64,000 nt of DNA, from contig NZ_JH636049.1 in NCBI RefSeq assembly GCF_000258175.1, positions 2,705,482 through 2,769,481 on the forward strand. Reading direction: 5' to 3'. This document shows positions 34,582 through 43,458 of this stretch, piece by piece. Position 1 is the first letter of the stretch. Every line of letters begins with the position of its first letter. A program made the translations under genes and the position numbers. Below the pieces are notes generated by a model, which saw only the letters and a program-made list of their open reading frames with translations, was not told the DNA's origin and did not search any database. Source of the DNA: Saccharomonospora xinjiangensis XJ-54 (GTDB lineage: Bacteria; Actinomycetota; Actinomycetes; Mycobacteriales; Pseudonocardiaceae).

Positions 34582-35216
34582 GCACGGTCGGCGCTGTGAT
34601 CCTGGCCGCTGCCGCGATATTGCTCTGGCCGCCGATGTACAGCGCGCGGGTCCACGCGCTCGATCGCCCGGACTCCCCGGACGGCGCGAGGCCGGACAGT
34701 TCTTGTGCCCGGCGCCTCGTGCACCGGCTGGTGATGACCCGCCGTGGCCGCGCGCCCAACCGCGTGGAGATCGGCTCCGCCGGTGATTCAGCACTCGCGC
34801 TCGACCTGCTGGGTGCCTGTCTGGCGGCAGGCATGCCGGTGCCGACGGCGGTATCGGCGGTAGCGCGTGTTGCGACGGACCCCGTGGCCGGGCTTCTGCG
34901 AGATGCCTCGCATGCGCTGGCTCTCGGTGCGACGCCCGAAGTGGCCTGGCAGCGTGCCCGAGACCATCCCGCCATTGCGGACCTGGCGCGTGCGGCATGC
35001 CGGACCGCAGCGTCCGGGAGTGCGCTCGCGAGGCAGACCTCCGCACTCGCCGATCGGCTCAGGCTCACCGAAGCCGATCAGCTCGAAGCTCAAGCGCAGC
35101 GGGCGAGCGTGCTGGTTGTCGGGCCGCTCGGCCTGTGCTTCCTGCCCGCGTTTCTGTGCCTGGGGGTGATCCCCGTTGTACTCGGCCTCGCCAGCCGACT
35201 GCACGTTCTCCCGTGA
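34578..35216 (+). CDS. tadC: TadC-like pilus assembly membrane protein
   Basis: A 212-residue membrane protein, second half of the split F-type platform. An N-terminal helix occupies residues 3-20 and a C-terminal pair lies near 180-207. The central cytoplasmic region LDLLGACLAAGMPVPTAVSAVARVATDP matches the T2SSF domain, shorter than in proteobacteria. The ATG overlaps the tadB stop as ATGA. It is expected to interact with TadB and the TadA ATPase. It corresponds to Rv3657c. Confidence 0.84.
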   Translation: MSTVGAVILAAAAILLWPPMYSARVHALDRPDSPDGARPDSSCARRLVHRLVMTRRGRAPNRVEIGSAGDSALALDLLGACLAAGMPVPTAVSAVARVATDPVAGLLRDASHALALGATPEVAWQRARDHPAIADLARAACRTAASGSALARQTSALADRLRLTEADQLEAQAQRASVLVVGPLGLCFLPAFLCLGVIPVVLGLASRLHVLP

Positions 35217-35244
35217 CGAGAAGATCAGGAAAGGACTCAACCCG

Positions 35245-35424
35245 ATGTTGAAGAAACTCCGCGTGCTCACAGAGTCGGACGGCGGCATGTCCACAGCCGA
35301 GTACGCCATGGGAACACTGGCCGCAGTCGCGCTCGCCGCCGTGCTGTACATCGTGCTCAGTGGTGATGTGGCCAAGGACGGTCTGACTTCCATCATCGAG
35401 CAGGCATTCTCAGCGGAACCCTAG
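35245..35424 (+). CDS. Flp-type pilin (DUF4244)
   Basis: A 59-residue prepilin. The basic leader MLKKLRVLTESDGG is followed by G/MSTAEYAMGTLAAVALAAV, which carries the Flp G-x4-EY processing signal, so cleavage after the second Gly is expected. The hydrophobic helix spans about residues 17-40. The short C terminus (DGLTSIIEQAFSAEP) is typical of DUF4244 proteins of the actinobacterial tad locus (Rv3656c). AGGAAAGGA precedes the ATG. No prepilin peptidase gene is in the window, so processing must use one encoded elsewhere. Confidence 0.87.
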   Translation: MLKKLRVLTESDGGMSTAEYAMGTLAAVALAAVLYIVLSGDVAKDGLTSIIEQAFSAEP

Positions 35425-35826
35425 ATGTTCGACGAGCCTGGGACCGATGAACGAAATGCTGAGCGCGGTGCTGTCACAGTGGAAGCAGCGATCGCCGTTT
35501 GTTCCCTTGTCGTCGTCTTCGGCCTCGTCCTCGCCGGTGTGGCGGCGGTCGTCGATCAGATGCGTTGCACGGACGCCGCCACCCAGGCAGCCAGAGCGCT
35601 CTCCAGAGGGGCAGGGGTGCCGACCGCGGAAGACGTGGTCGAGGCAAGCGCCCCGGCAGGCGCGACGCTGACTGTCCGACGTGACGGAGATGCGGTCGTC
35701 GCCAGGGTGAGTGTTCGCCCTGCTGGCGGGCTACTGCCCGGTGTCGTCGTGAGAGCCGAGGCACGCGCCGAGCTGGAGCCAGGTGTGGACGAGGAGGTTG
35801 CCGGTGAGGTCGATGGTCCACCCTGA
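35425..35826 (+). CDS. TadE-like pseudopilin
   Basis: A 133-residue TadE-family protein. The segment ERGAVTVEAAIAVCSLVVVFGLVLAGVAAV (residues 14-43) has the class III prepilin-like G-x4-E motif followed by a single helix. The remaining exterior domain is Val/Arg/Ala-rich. The ATG begins immediately after the pilin stop codon with no gap. It corresponds to Rv3655c. It is probably a minor pilin needed for assembly or stability of the Flp fibre. Confidence 0.85.
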   Translation: MFDEPGTDERNAERGAVTVEAAIAVCSLVVVFGLVLAGVAAVVDQMRCTDAATQAARALSRGAGVPTAEDVVEASAPAGATLTVRRDGDAVVARVSVRPAGGLLPGVVVRAEARAELEPGVDEEVAGEVDGPP

Positions 35827-36220
35827 CACCGTCACGGGTAACGAAGACGAGTCCGGCGCGGCCACGGTGTGGACCGCGTGCGCCATCGCTGCGCTACTCG
35901 TCCTCCTCGGTGCACTGTGGACTTTGGGGACCGTTCTGGTGGCTCGCCAGCGGGCGGCGGGGGCCGCTGATCTGTCAGCTCTCGCGGCAGCTGGGCATGC
36001 TTCCGAGGGAGAGGCGCGGGCGTGCGCGCACGCGAGCGTGCTGGCAGAGAGGATGGCGACGCACGTCTCGGATTGCCGACTGCACGGTTGGGACGCGCTG
36101 GTGACTGTCCAGTTGGATGTACGGGGGCCGGTCGGTCTGAAAGGCACGCTCACGGCACGGGCCCGAGCAGGACCGGTTGAGCACGTGTCCGTACCGGTGG
36201 AGTCGCACAGCGGCCGGTGA
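35813..36220 (+). CDS. TadG-like / Rv3654c-type secreted or membrane protein
   Basis: A 135-residue protein with one helix (residues 16-42, GAATVWTACAIAALLVLLGALWTLGTVLVA) followed by ARQRAAGAADLSALAAA, the signature of the helicase/secretion neighbourhood TadE-like family. The exterior domain has paired cysteines (ACAHAS and SDCRLH). The chosen ATG at 35813 overlaps the tadE-like gene by 14 bp; a GTG at 35783 is an alternative. It is the last gene of the tad cluster. Confidence 0.78.
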   Translation: MVHPDTVTGNEDESGAATVWTACAIAALLVLLGALWTLGTVLVARQRAAGAADLSALAAAGHASEGEARACAHASVLAERMATHVSDCRLHGWDALVTVQLDVRGPVGLKGTLTARARAGPVEHVSVPVESHSGR

Positions 36221-36395
36221 GTTCGGCGGTGGCTCGTGAGTCCGGTGGCCGGTGAGTCTGGCGGTGACCGAACCGGTGGAATCCCGTGGTGGTCGGTAAG
36301 TTCGGCAGGCGCGCGTGATTTCGGCAGTGTGCGCACCGGTGGAGTTCCGTACCGGCCGCTCAGTCGCATGGTGGTCGCCGGTGAGTTCGGCAGCC
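36212..36395 (+). repeat. Degenerate repeats after the tad cluster
   Basis: Variants of GGTGAGTTCGGC recur about seven times (for example near 36218, 36252, 36295 and 36378) with irregular 15-60 bp spacing. They run into the 530-bp gap up to the PrimPol gene, where I see no gene. Confidence 0.55.
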
Positions 36396-36750
36396 GGTTG
36401 TTCGTCGGCGTGTGGCTGACAGGTCGGCCGGTGCGGGTGGCCCGCGAGCAGCGGTCGATTCGGGGCGACGAACGGTCCGATGCCGGGTGGTCCACGGGCG
36501 CCGGGCACAAATCATCGAAACCACAACGGCTTCGCGAAGAATTGAGCGTCCCGTGGGAGGGGTGCAGCGGGCGACGACCGGCATCCCGCGTGAGGTGGCG
36601 ACTTCGCCTCCCATGTTGGCGCTTTGCTCACTCGTCGTTCACCCGGCGCCGGTTGCCGAGTGAGCGGTTCCCGTGCTCTGCATGGTGCCGTTGAGTGAGA
36701 TGCGACACCACGACCGACGGCGGTCAAGCCCGAGGAGGCATGAGTACGAC

Positions 36751-37398
36751 ATGTTGGACACCGTATGGCCGGATAGCTGGCGCGCTGCCTTCCGCATCGA
36801 ACTCCGAGCGGAGGCCATCGGCCTCGCCTGGCGAGGTTGGCCGGTGATTCCGGGCACCTATCCGGACGCCGAACCCGGTGCTGCGGCACAGAGCGCGACG
36901 TCGATGTGGACAAGGCCGACACCCGCTCACGACGACTGGGAGAGCCGCATCGGCGCTCACCCGCAGCAGGTCGCGGCCTGGTGGACAGGCCGACCGTACA
37001 GCCTGCTCGTCGCCACGGGCACTCTCGTGGACGCCATCGAGGTGGACGATCAACTCGGGCGTCGTGCGGCCGTGCTGCTGAGGGCGACTGGGCAGCCCGC
37101 TCCCATCGTGGCGCTGCCGAACGGGCGGTGGCTCTTCCTGACCGTGTCGGCCAACGGGGTTCCTCGCACGCTGTCCGACGCGGAGGGCATCGAATGGCAC
37201 GGTGAGGGCAGCTGGGTTCCGCTGCCGCCGACGCCCTTCCGTCACGGTGTCGTGCACTGGCGGGTCAAGCCCGAGGTGTGGGGCTGGAAGCTCCCCTCGG
37301 CGGAGGTGGTACACGACGTGCTTGTGCGCGCACTGGAAGGGGAACCGCATCCGCACGCTCTTCGTCAGGTTCTGCCTGTCGAACCGTCCGCAGCCTGA
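36751..37398 (+). CDS. PrimPol-like (bifunctional primase/polymerase N-terminal) protein
   Basis: A 215-residue protein resembling the N-terminal primase-polymerase domain found in plasmid and phage replication proteins. The start AIGLAWRGWPVIPGTYPD matches the AL...GW.V.P opening. VDAIEVDDQLGRRAA carries the expected metal-binding acidic pair, and LPNGRWLFLTVS a later core strand. The helicase half is absent, so it is a stand-alone domain. The ATG follows GAGGAGG at 12 bp; no other start is in frame nearby. Its 3' end overlaps the convergent helicase gene by 34 bp. Catalytic activity is unproven. Confidence 0.75.
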   Translation: MLDTVWPDSWRAAFRIELRAEAIGLAWRGWPVIPGTYPDAEPGAAAQSATSMWTRPTPAHDDWESRIGAHPQQVAAWWTGRPYSLLVATGTLVDAIEVDDQLGRRAAVLLRATGQPAPIVALPNGRWLFLTVSANGVPRTLSDAEGIEWHGEGSWVPLPPTPFRHGVVHWRVKPEVWGWKLPSAEVVHDVLVRALEGEPHPHALRQVLPVEPSAA

Positions 37399-39767
37399 TC
37401 GTGGGTGTGGTCGTGCGCGGGTCCTGTCGCTGCCCCGACAGCGGCCAGGACAAGGTCCAGCACGGCCACCGCCCCCGCCTTGTCCAGCGGTTCGTTGCCG
37501 TTCCCGCACTTGGGCGACTGAACGCAGGACGGGCAGCCCGCCGGGCACTCGCAGGAGATCACGGCCTCTCGCGTCGCGGTGAGCCAGGGGACGAAAGCGG
37601 CAAACCCGCGGTCGGCGAAACCCGCGCCACCAGGGTGGCCGTCGTGCACGAACACCGTTGCCTCCCCGGTGTCGGCGTGCACTGCGGTGGAAACACCACC
37701 GATGTCCCACCGGTCACACGTCGCGAAAAGCGGTAGCAGGCCGATCGCCGCATGCTCGGCGGCATGCAGGGCGCCGGGGACGCGCGCCGGCTCCACGCCG
37801 GTGCCCCCCGGCTCCCTGCCCTGACCGCACAACAGCTGATCGTCGATCGTGTACCAGACGGCGCGGGTGTGCAGTACCTGTTCGGGCAGGTCGAGAGGAA
37901 CGTGGTCCAGCACCTCACCCGTGTGCAGCCTCCGCAGGTAGCCGACGACCCGGGAGGTTACCGCGACGTGCCCGAGATTCACCGTCACGCCGTCGTAGAC
38001 GAGCTTCTCGCTCACGTCGAGAACCTCGATGTCCACCACGTCCCTCGCCGAGGTGCTCCACTCCGGGTCCTCGGCGTGGACGAAGGCGATGCCCTGCTCC
38101 AAGTCAAGCTCATCGACCACATAGGACTCGCCGCGATGCAGATACACCGCGCCGGGGTGCACCGTGCCACACGCTGACGCGCCGTCAACGGTGCCGAGCA
38201 ACCTGGACGTGTCGCTCTCCACGACAGCGATCTGCTCGGCGCCGGAGCCGCGAATGTCCACATCACCGTGTGGACGGTCTCTCGCCGTCCAATACCAGCC
38301 ACTCGGTCGGCGGCGCAGCAATGAATCGGCGACCAGAGAGTCCAGCACAGCCTTTGCCGCGTCACCGCCGAAATCGTCGAGTTCGGGCGTCGTCAACGCC
38401 GACTCCGCCGCCGCGCAGGCGAGGTGCGGAGCGAGCACGTACGGATTGGCCGGATCGAGAACAGCGGCTTCGACGGGGCGATCGAGCAGCGCCTTCGGAT
38501 GGTGAGCCAGATAGGTGTCGAGAGGATCGTCGCGGGCCACGAACACCACGAGCGCGTCTTCCCCCGCTCGGCCTGCCCTTCCCGACTGCTGCCAGAACGA
38601 CGCGAGGGTGCCCGGGTAACCGGCGAGCACAACGGCATCCAGCCCGGAGATGTCCACGCCGAGTTCCAGCGCGTTCGTGGTGGCGACCCCGAGGAGTTCG
38701 CCGCCGAGCAACGCGGCTTCCACCTCGCGTCGCTCCTCGGGGAGGTAACCGGCGCGGTAGGCCGCCACCTTGTCCGCGAGTTCGGGAGCCACCTCGGCCA
38801 GGATGCGTTTCGCCGCGAGAGCGGTCAGTTCCGCGCCCCGCCGGGATCGTACGAAGGCCAGCGTTCGAGCGCCCTCGATGACGAGTTCGGCGAGGATGCG
38901 CGCAGCCTCAGCGCCTGCTGAGCGACGCACCGGCGCGTCGTTCTCGCCCGTCAACTCGTCCAGCAGCGGCGGTTCCCACAAAGCGACCGTGCGGGCGCCG
39001 TGCGGTGAGCCGTCGTCGGTCACGGCGACGCAGTCGTCCCCGATCAGGCGGGTGGCGAACTCGGCAGGGTCCGCCGTGGTCGCCGACGCGAGCACGAAAA
39101 CAGGGTCGGCTCCGTAGCGCCTTGCGATGCGCCGCAGCCTCCGCAGCAGGAGCGCGACGTGTGAGCCGAACACACCTCGGTAGCCGTGGCACTCGTCCAC
39201 GACGACATAGGACAGTCCTCGGAAGAAGCGCGCCCAGCGTGGATGAGCGGGGAGCAGGCCCCTGTGCAGCATGTCCGGATTCGAGAAAACCCAGCGGGCG
39301 TGGTCTCTCACCCATCCGCGTTCACTCTGTGGAGTGTCGCCGTCGTACCGGGCGGGCCGGACGCCCGCAACATTCATGTCGCACACAGACCGTAGCTGGT
39401 CGCCGGAGAGTGCCTTGGTGGGTGACAGGTAGAGGGCCGTTGCTTTACTGTCCGTCGCCAGGGTGGACAGCACGGGCAGTTGGTAGGCCAGCGACTTACC
39501 GGATGACGTCCCCGTCGCGACGACGACATTGCGCCGTGTCCACGCCGCCGACGCCGCCTCCACCTGGTGGCTCCACGGTTTCTCCACCCCGGACGACACG
39601 AACGCGTCGAGTACGGCGGAGGGCACCCATTCGGGCCAATCGCCGAATCTGGCTTCTCTCGCGGCGAGGTCGGCGATGTGGGTCACCGGGTAGCGGTCAT
39701 CTGGTACACCGGCCGTAGCGCGAGCCAGTAGGTGGCTTGCCCTCGCGGCCGTCCCGCTCCGGGTCAC
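37365..39767 (-). CDS. DEAD/DEAH-box helicase with DUF1998 zinc domain
   Basis: An 800-residue superfamily 2 helicase, orthologous in position to Rv3649 and similar to B. subtilis MrfA (YprA) and yeast Hrq1. Walker A is ATGTSSGKSLAYQ and the motif II box reads VVDECHGYRG. Motifs V-VI lie around VATTNALELGVDISGLD and QQSGRAGR. The C-terminal DUF1998 region has four clustered cysteines in CECPAGCPSCVQSPKCG. MrfA-type helicases act in mitomycin-type DNA damage repair. The GTG start at 39767 follows GAGGAGG; the longer open frame lacks this support. It overlaps the convergent PrimPol gene. Confidence 0.92.
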   Translation of the reverse strand: MTRSGTAARASHLLARATAGVPDDRYPVTHIADLAAREARFGDWPEWVPSAVLDAFVSSGVEKPWSHQVEAASAAWTRRNVVVATGTSSGKSLAYQLPVLSTLATDSKATALYLSPTKALSGDQLRSVCDMNVAGVRPARYDGDTPQSERGWVRDHARWVFSNPDMLHRGLLPAHPRWARFFRGLSYVVVDECHGYRGVFGSHVALLLRRLRRIARRYGADPVFVLASATTADPAEFATRLIGDDCVAVTDDGSPHGARTVALWEPPLLDELTGENDAPVRRSAGAEAARILAELVIEGARTLAFVRSRRGAELTALAAKRILAEVAPELADKVAAYRAGYLPEERREVEAALLGGELLGVATTNALELGVDISGLDAVVLAGYPGTLASFWQQSGRAGRAGEDALVVFVARDDPLDTYLAHHPKALLDRPVEAAVLDPANPYVLAPHLACAAAESALTTPELDDFGGDAAKAVLDSLVADSLLRRRPSGWYWTARDRPHGDVDIRGSGAEQIAVVESDTSRLLGTVDGASACGTVHPGAVYLHRGESYVVDELDLEQGIAFVHAEDPEWSTSARDVVDIEVLDVSEKLVYDGVTVNLGHVAVTSRVVGYLRRLHTGEVLDHVPLDLPEQVLHTRAVWYTIDDQLLCGQGREPGGTGVEPARVPGALHAAEHAAIGLLPLFATCDRWDIGGVSTAVHADTGEATVFVHDGHPGGAGFADRGFAAFVPWLTATREAVISCECPAGCPSCVQSPKCGNGNEPLDKAGAVAVLDLVLAAVGAATGPAHDHTHDQAADGSTGRT

Positions 39768-40135
39768 TGCCGCCTCCTCTCGGGCTCGCCGCACGTCGTC
39801 GCGACACACTCCAGGGTGGACGAGGCGGCGCGTGCTCTCGGTGAGTTCCACGCTGCCACGCCGGAGAAATGTCGATTTGTCACCCGGTATGTCACCTTCG
39901 AAGCTTCGCACAATCCGGTGATGTGATCGTGGACACGCTGTGAGCGTGATCAGTTTCACAGATTGTTTACCCGTATGCGAGCTGCGTCACTGTTGCTCGC
40001 ATGGGCTCCTTTACCAATAGACTCCGCCGAACCACACAAATAGTGGCGTAGATCCCACTGTCAGCGTCGGCACACCGGTCGCATCGGCCTCCGGGACCGG
40101 CGCGGGCAACAGGCGACGTCTCAGGAGGACAACGA
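39768..40135. other. Intergenic region between helicase and hppA
   Basis: A 368-bp divergent promoter region without a gene. It holds the inverted repeat at 39975-40002, a TAGACT hexamer near 40016 that could be the hppA -10 box, and a short AGTGG/CCACT hairpin near 40050 in the presumed hppA leader. Confidence 0.5.
39975..40002. promoter_or_regulatory. Inverted repeat upstream of hppA
   Basis: ATGCGAGC and GCTCGCAT form perfect 8-bp arms around 12 bases. It lies about 135 bp upstream of the hppA start and could be a regulator site. Confidence 0.45.
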
Positions 40136-42421
40136 ATGGCCCGGCACTTCCTCGCGGAGGGCTCCATGGAGCTTTCCGGAGGTGACTACGGCATCGTCGC
40201 CGTGGTCGCCGCGGTCGCCCTCGCAGCACTGGTCATCGGTTATCTCCTGCTCAAGGAAGTGCTGGCCGCGGGCCAGGGCACTCAGAAGATGCAGGAGATC
40301 GCCAAGGCCGTGCAGGAAGGTGCGGCCGCATATCTGAACCGACAGCGGAACACGCTCGCCGTCTTCGGTGTGATCGTGTTCCTCCTGCTGCTCGTTCTCC
40401 CCGCCGAGAACCTCGGCGAGCGGATCGGGCGGTCGGTGTTCTTCCTCGTCGGTGCGGCGTTCTCGTTCTTCATCGGCTACCTCGGCATGTGGTTGGCCAC
40501 GAGAGCGAACGTGCGGGTCGCGGCTGCGGCGAGGGAGCCTTCGGGCAGGGAGAAGGCCATGCGCATCGCCTTCCGCACCGGTGGTGTGGTCGGCATGTTC
40601 ACGGTCGGGCTGGGGCTGTTCGGCGCCTCGGTCGTCGTGCTGGTCTACACCGGACAGGCACCGAAGGTCCTTGAGGGCTTCGGCTTCGGCGCCGCGCTCA
40701 TCGCGATGTTCATGAGGGTCGGCGGCGGCATCTTCACCAAGGCCGCAGACGTCGGCGCCGACCTGGTAGGGAAGGTCGAGCAGAACATCCCGGAGGACGA
40801 TCCCCGCAATGCCGCGACGATCGCCGACAACGTGGGCGACAACGTGGGTGACTGCGCAGGGATGGCCGCGGACCTGTTCGAGTCGTACGCCGTCACCCTG
40901 GTGGCGGCGCTGATCCTTGGCAGCGCCGCGTTCGCGACCACGGGTCACGGGCTCGTGTTCCCGCTGATCATCCCGGCCATCGGGGTGATCACCGCGGTGA
41001 TCGGTATCTACATCACGCGGGCTCGCGCCGGCGAGAGCGGGCTGACGACCATCAACCGCTCGTTCTACATCTCGGCGTTCATCTCCGCGGTGTTGTCGGC
41101 CGTGGCGTCGTTCGTGTTCCTGCCGAGTTCGTTCGACGGCGCCGACGGCAACCCCGCCGTGATCGCGACCGTTTCGGTGATCATCGGCATCGTGCTCGCT
41201 GGCGTGATCCTCTGGCTCACCGGCTACTACACGGGCACCGAGCACAAGCCGGTGAAGGATATCGGCAAGACCTCGGAGACGGGTGCGGCCACGGTGATCC
41301 TGTCGGGCATCGCCGTCGGCTTCGAGTCGGCCGTGTTCACGGCTTTCGTCGTGGGTGCGGCGGTGTTCGGTGCTTACCTGCTCGGCGGTTCCGTCGCGTT
41401 GTTCGCCGTGGCGCTCGCCGGCACCGGCCTGCTCACGACGGTCGGTGTCATCGTCGCCATGGACACCTTCGGGCCTGTTTCGGACAACGCGCAGGGCATC
41501 GCGGAGATGTCGGGCGATCTGAGCGAGGGCGAGGGTGCGCAGATCCTCACCGAGCTCGACGCGGTGGGCAACACCACCAAGGCGATCACCAAGGGCATCG
41601 CGATCTCGACGGCGGTGCTGGCGGCCACCGCGCTCTTCGGGTCGTACTCCGACGCCATCGGACGTGCGCTCACCGATGCGCAGGCCACCATCGACGAGGT
41701 CGGCGACGCCTTCGTCAGCAACATCATCGCGCCGAACACCTTGGTCGGTGTCGTCATCGGCGCTGCGGTGGTCTTCCTGTTCTCCGGTTTGGCGGTCAAC
41801 GCCGTCTCGCGGGCGGCCGGTGCGGTGGTGTACGAGGTTCGCCGCCAGTTCCGCACGATTCCGGGGATCATGGAGGGAACGACGAGGCCGGAGTACGGCA
41901 AGGTGGTTGACATCGTCACCCGCGACTCGTTGCGGGAGCTGGCCACACCGGGTCTGCTCGCGGTGTTCGCGCCGATCGCCGTCGGTTTCGGGCTCGGTAC
42001 CGGTGCGCTCGCAGGCTACCTGGGAGGCGCGATCGCCACGGGCATGTTGATGGCCGTCTTCCTCGCCAACTCCGGCGGAGCGTGGGACAACGCGAAGAAG
42101 CTGGTGGAGGACGGGCACCACGGCGGTAAGAATTCCGAGGCACACGCGGCCACCGTCATCGGTGACACGGTCGGCGACCCGTTCAAGGACACGGCGGGGC
42201 CCGCGATCAACCCGTTGTTGAAGGTGATGAACCTGGTGTCGCTGCTCATCGCTCCGGCGGTGGTGAGTCTCTCGGTCGGCGACAACGCGTCAACACCGGC
42301 GAGACTGGCGATCGCACTCGGTTCGGTGTTGATCATCGCGGTCGCGATCGTGGTCTCGAAGCGGCGGGCCTCGGCGATGAACGACACACCCGCCGCCGAG
42401 AACAACCCCGCGAATGCCTGA
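40136..42421 (+). CDS. hppA: Membrane-bound proton-pumping pyrophosphatase
   Basis: A 761-residue integral membrane H+-PPase with about 16 helices, coupling pyrophosphate hydrolysis to proton export. The catalytic signature is KAADVGADLVGKVEQ followed by DDPRNAATIADNVGDNVGDC near residues 220-245. The loop VGNTTKAITKG has Lys where potassium-dependent enzymes have Ala, so this is the K+-independent type. A second conserved patch, DTVGDPFKDTAGPAINP, is near residue 678. AGGAGG precedes the ATG. A strong hairpin 110 bp downstream ends the transcript. Confidence 0.96.
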   Translation: MARHFLAEGSMELSGGDYGIVAVVAAVALAALVIGYLLLKEVLAAGQGTQKMQEIAKAVQEGAAAYLNRQRNTLAVFGVIVFLLLLVLPAENLGERIGRSVFFLVGAAFSFFIGYLGMWLATRANVRVAAAAREPSGREKAMRIAFRTGGVVGMFTVGLGLFGASVVVLVYTGQAPKVLEGFGFGAALIAMFMRVGGGIFTKAADVGADLVGKVEQNIPEDDPRNAATIADNVGDNVGDCAGMAADLFESYAVTLVAALILGSAAFATTGHGLVFPLIIPAIGVITAVIGIYITRARAGESGLTTINRSFYISAFISAVLSAVASFVFLPSSFDGADGNPAVIATVSVIIGIVLAGVILWLTGYYTGTEHKPVKDIGKTSETGAATVILSGIAVGFESAVFTAFVVGAAVFGAYLLGGSVALFAVALAGTGLLTTVGVIVAMDTFGPVSDNAQGIAEMSGDLSEGEGAQILTELDAVGNTTKAITKGIAISTAVLAATALFGSYSDAIGRALTDAQATIDEVGDAFVSNIIAPNTLVGVVIGAAVVFLFSGLAVNAVSRAAGAVVYEVRRQFRTIPGIMEGTTRPEYGKVVDIVTRDSLRELATPGLLAVFAPIAVGFGLGTGALAGYLGGAIATGMLMAVFLANSGGAWDNAKKLVEDGHHGGKNSEAHAATVIGDTVGDPFKDTAGPAINPLLKVMNLVSLLIAPAVVSLSVGDNASTPARLAIALGSVLIIAVAIVVSKRRASAMNDTPAAENNPANA

Positions 42422-43458
42422 GGCCGCCAACGCACGCGGGGTAAGCACGGCTACGCGCTGGAGGTCGTAGCGTCCCCGGTCGCCGTGGGTGGTTCGTCGG
42501 CCACAGCGAACACGATCATGGCTGGTCGGCAGGGCCGGGAGGGAGAGCGTGGCTCTGCCCTCCCGGCCCGGTTCACGCGATCCCTCGGGAGTACGACCGT
42601 CGGGCGTTCGCGCGGAGGCGCCTGTGCGCGGTGCGGCCGGAGTGCCTGCGGTGGTTGCCTTGTGCGGCGTCGGCGGCGGCGGGAATGCCGCTCCGGAACC
42701 GACCCGGCACGGCAAAGCTGGCTGTGCCGAGGGCGGTCGCGACCGTCCGACAGGCGGACGCCGGGGACCGCCTGTTGCGGGGCGGCGTCCGGACTGCCCT
42801 GTCGATTCGGAGCCGCCGGTCCTCGAGGCGAGCAGGGCAGGCCGGGCCTCGGCTGCCTCGGGTGACTCGCCGGAGGTGATGGTCGGCCTCGACGTCGAGG
42901 ATGGCGGAGTCATGCCCGCATCGGTGCGGACGGTGGCGCAGAATCCGTCGGGCGGCATCGGCGTAATCGGCGTCGGCCGGGCTGCCGACCGGCTTCGACG
43001 CGGTGCCCGCGCTGTACGAGGCGAGTGCGCAGGCGTCGGCTGCCGGGACTTCACCCGAATCGGCAGGACGCCCGGATCGACTCTCCCGCTTCCTGAGAGT
43101 TCCGTTCCTGAAAGCGCTTCCGGTTCCTGAACGGCACCCCTGCTCCTGAAGGCGCTCCCGGTTCCTGGAATCGGTCGTTTCCCCCGACGCGGCAGGGGAA
43201 CCCGTGTCGGTGCGCGCTGGGCGGCCAGCCGAGGAAGCCCCACTCACGGTGCTCGGTTCGTCACCCATAGCCCCGGCCGATGCGGGCGGTATGGCACGTG
43301 CTAGGTGTGGAAAAGGAGCGGTCGAAAAACCTTCCTTCAGCGGCCGGGAACGCGTGACGGCGCCGGTGTGTTGCAGCACCTGAGCGGACAGCGGGAGCGC
43401 ACAACGTGCACACTGGCTGGTCGAACGAATGGAATCTTGAGCGAAAGAGCGGGACAGC
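42422..43458. other. 1-kb spacer between hppA and topA
   Basis: No convincing gene. Open frames exist on both strands but compete with each other and encode Arg/Pro/Ser-rich translations without recognisable motifs. The best is a minus-strand frame from about 43267 to 42870. Around 43083-43160 variants of GTTCCTGAA and GCGCTTCCGG repeat several times. The hppA terminator lies at its left end. Confidence 0.5.
42532..42569 (+). terminator. hppA terminator hairpin
   Basis: GGGCCGGGAGGG (42532-42543) pairs with its perfect complement (42558-42569). The loop is itself closed by AGAGC/GCTCT, giving about 17 pairs. There is no T-run, which is common in high-GC actinobacteria. Confidence 0.78.

Noticed and set aside
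39768..40135. Cold-shock gene expected from the mycobacterial order near helicase and topA
   Set aside because: No frame with the KWFNxxKGFGFI-type cold-shock signature is present in this interval or between hppA and topA.
40121..42145. Very long open frame antisense to hppA
   Set aside because: It is rich in Arg, His, Asp and Glu, typical of the reverse strand of a high-GC gene, and has no homology-like features; hppA is certain on the other strand.
42489..43130. Plus-strand 213-codon open frame between hppA and topA
   Set aside because: The translation is Arg/Gly/Pro-rich without motifs, has no ribosome site, and competes with equally long minus-strand frames.
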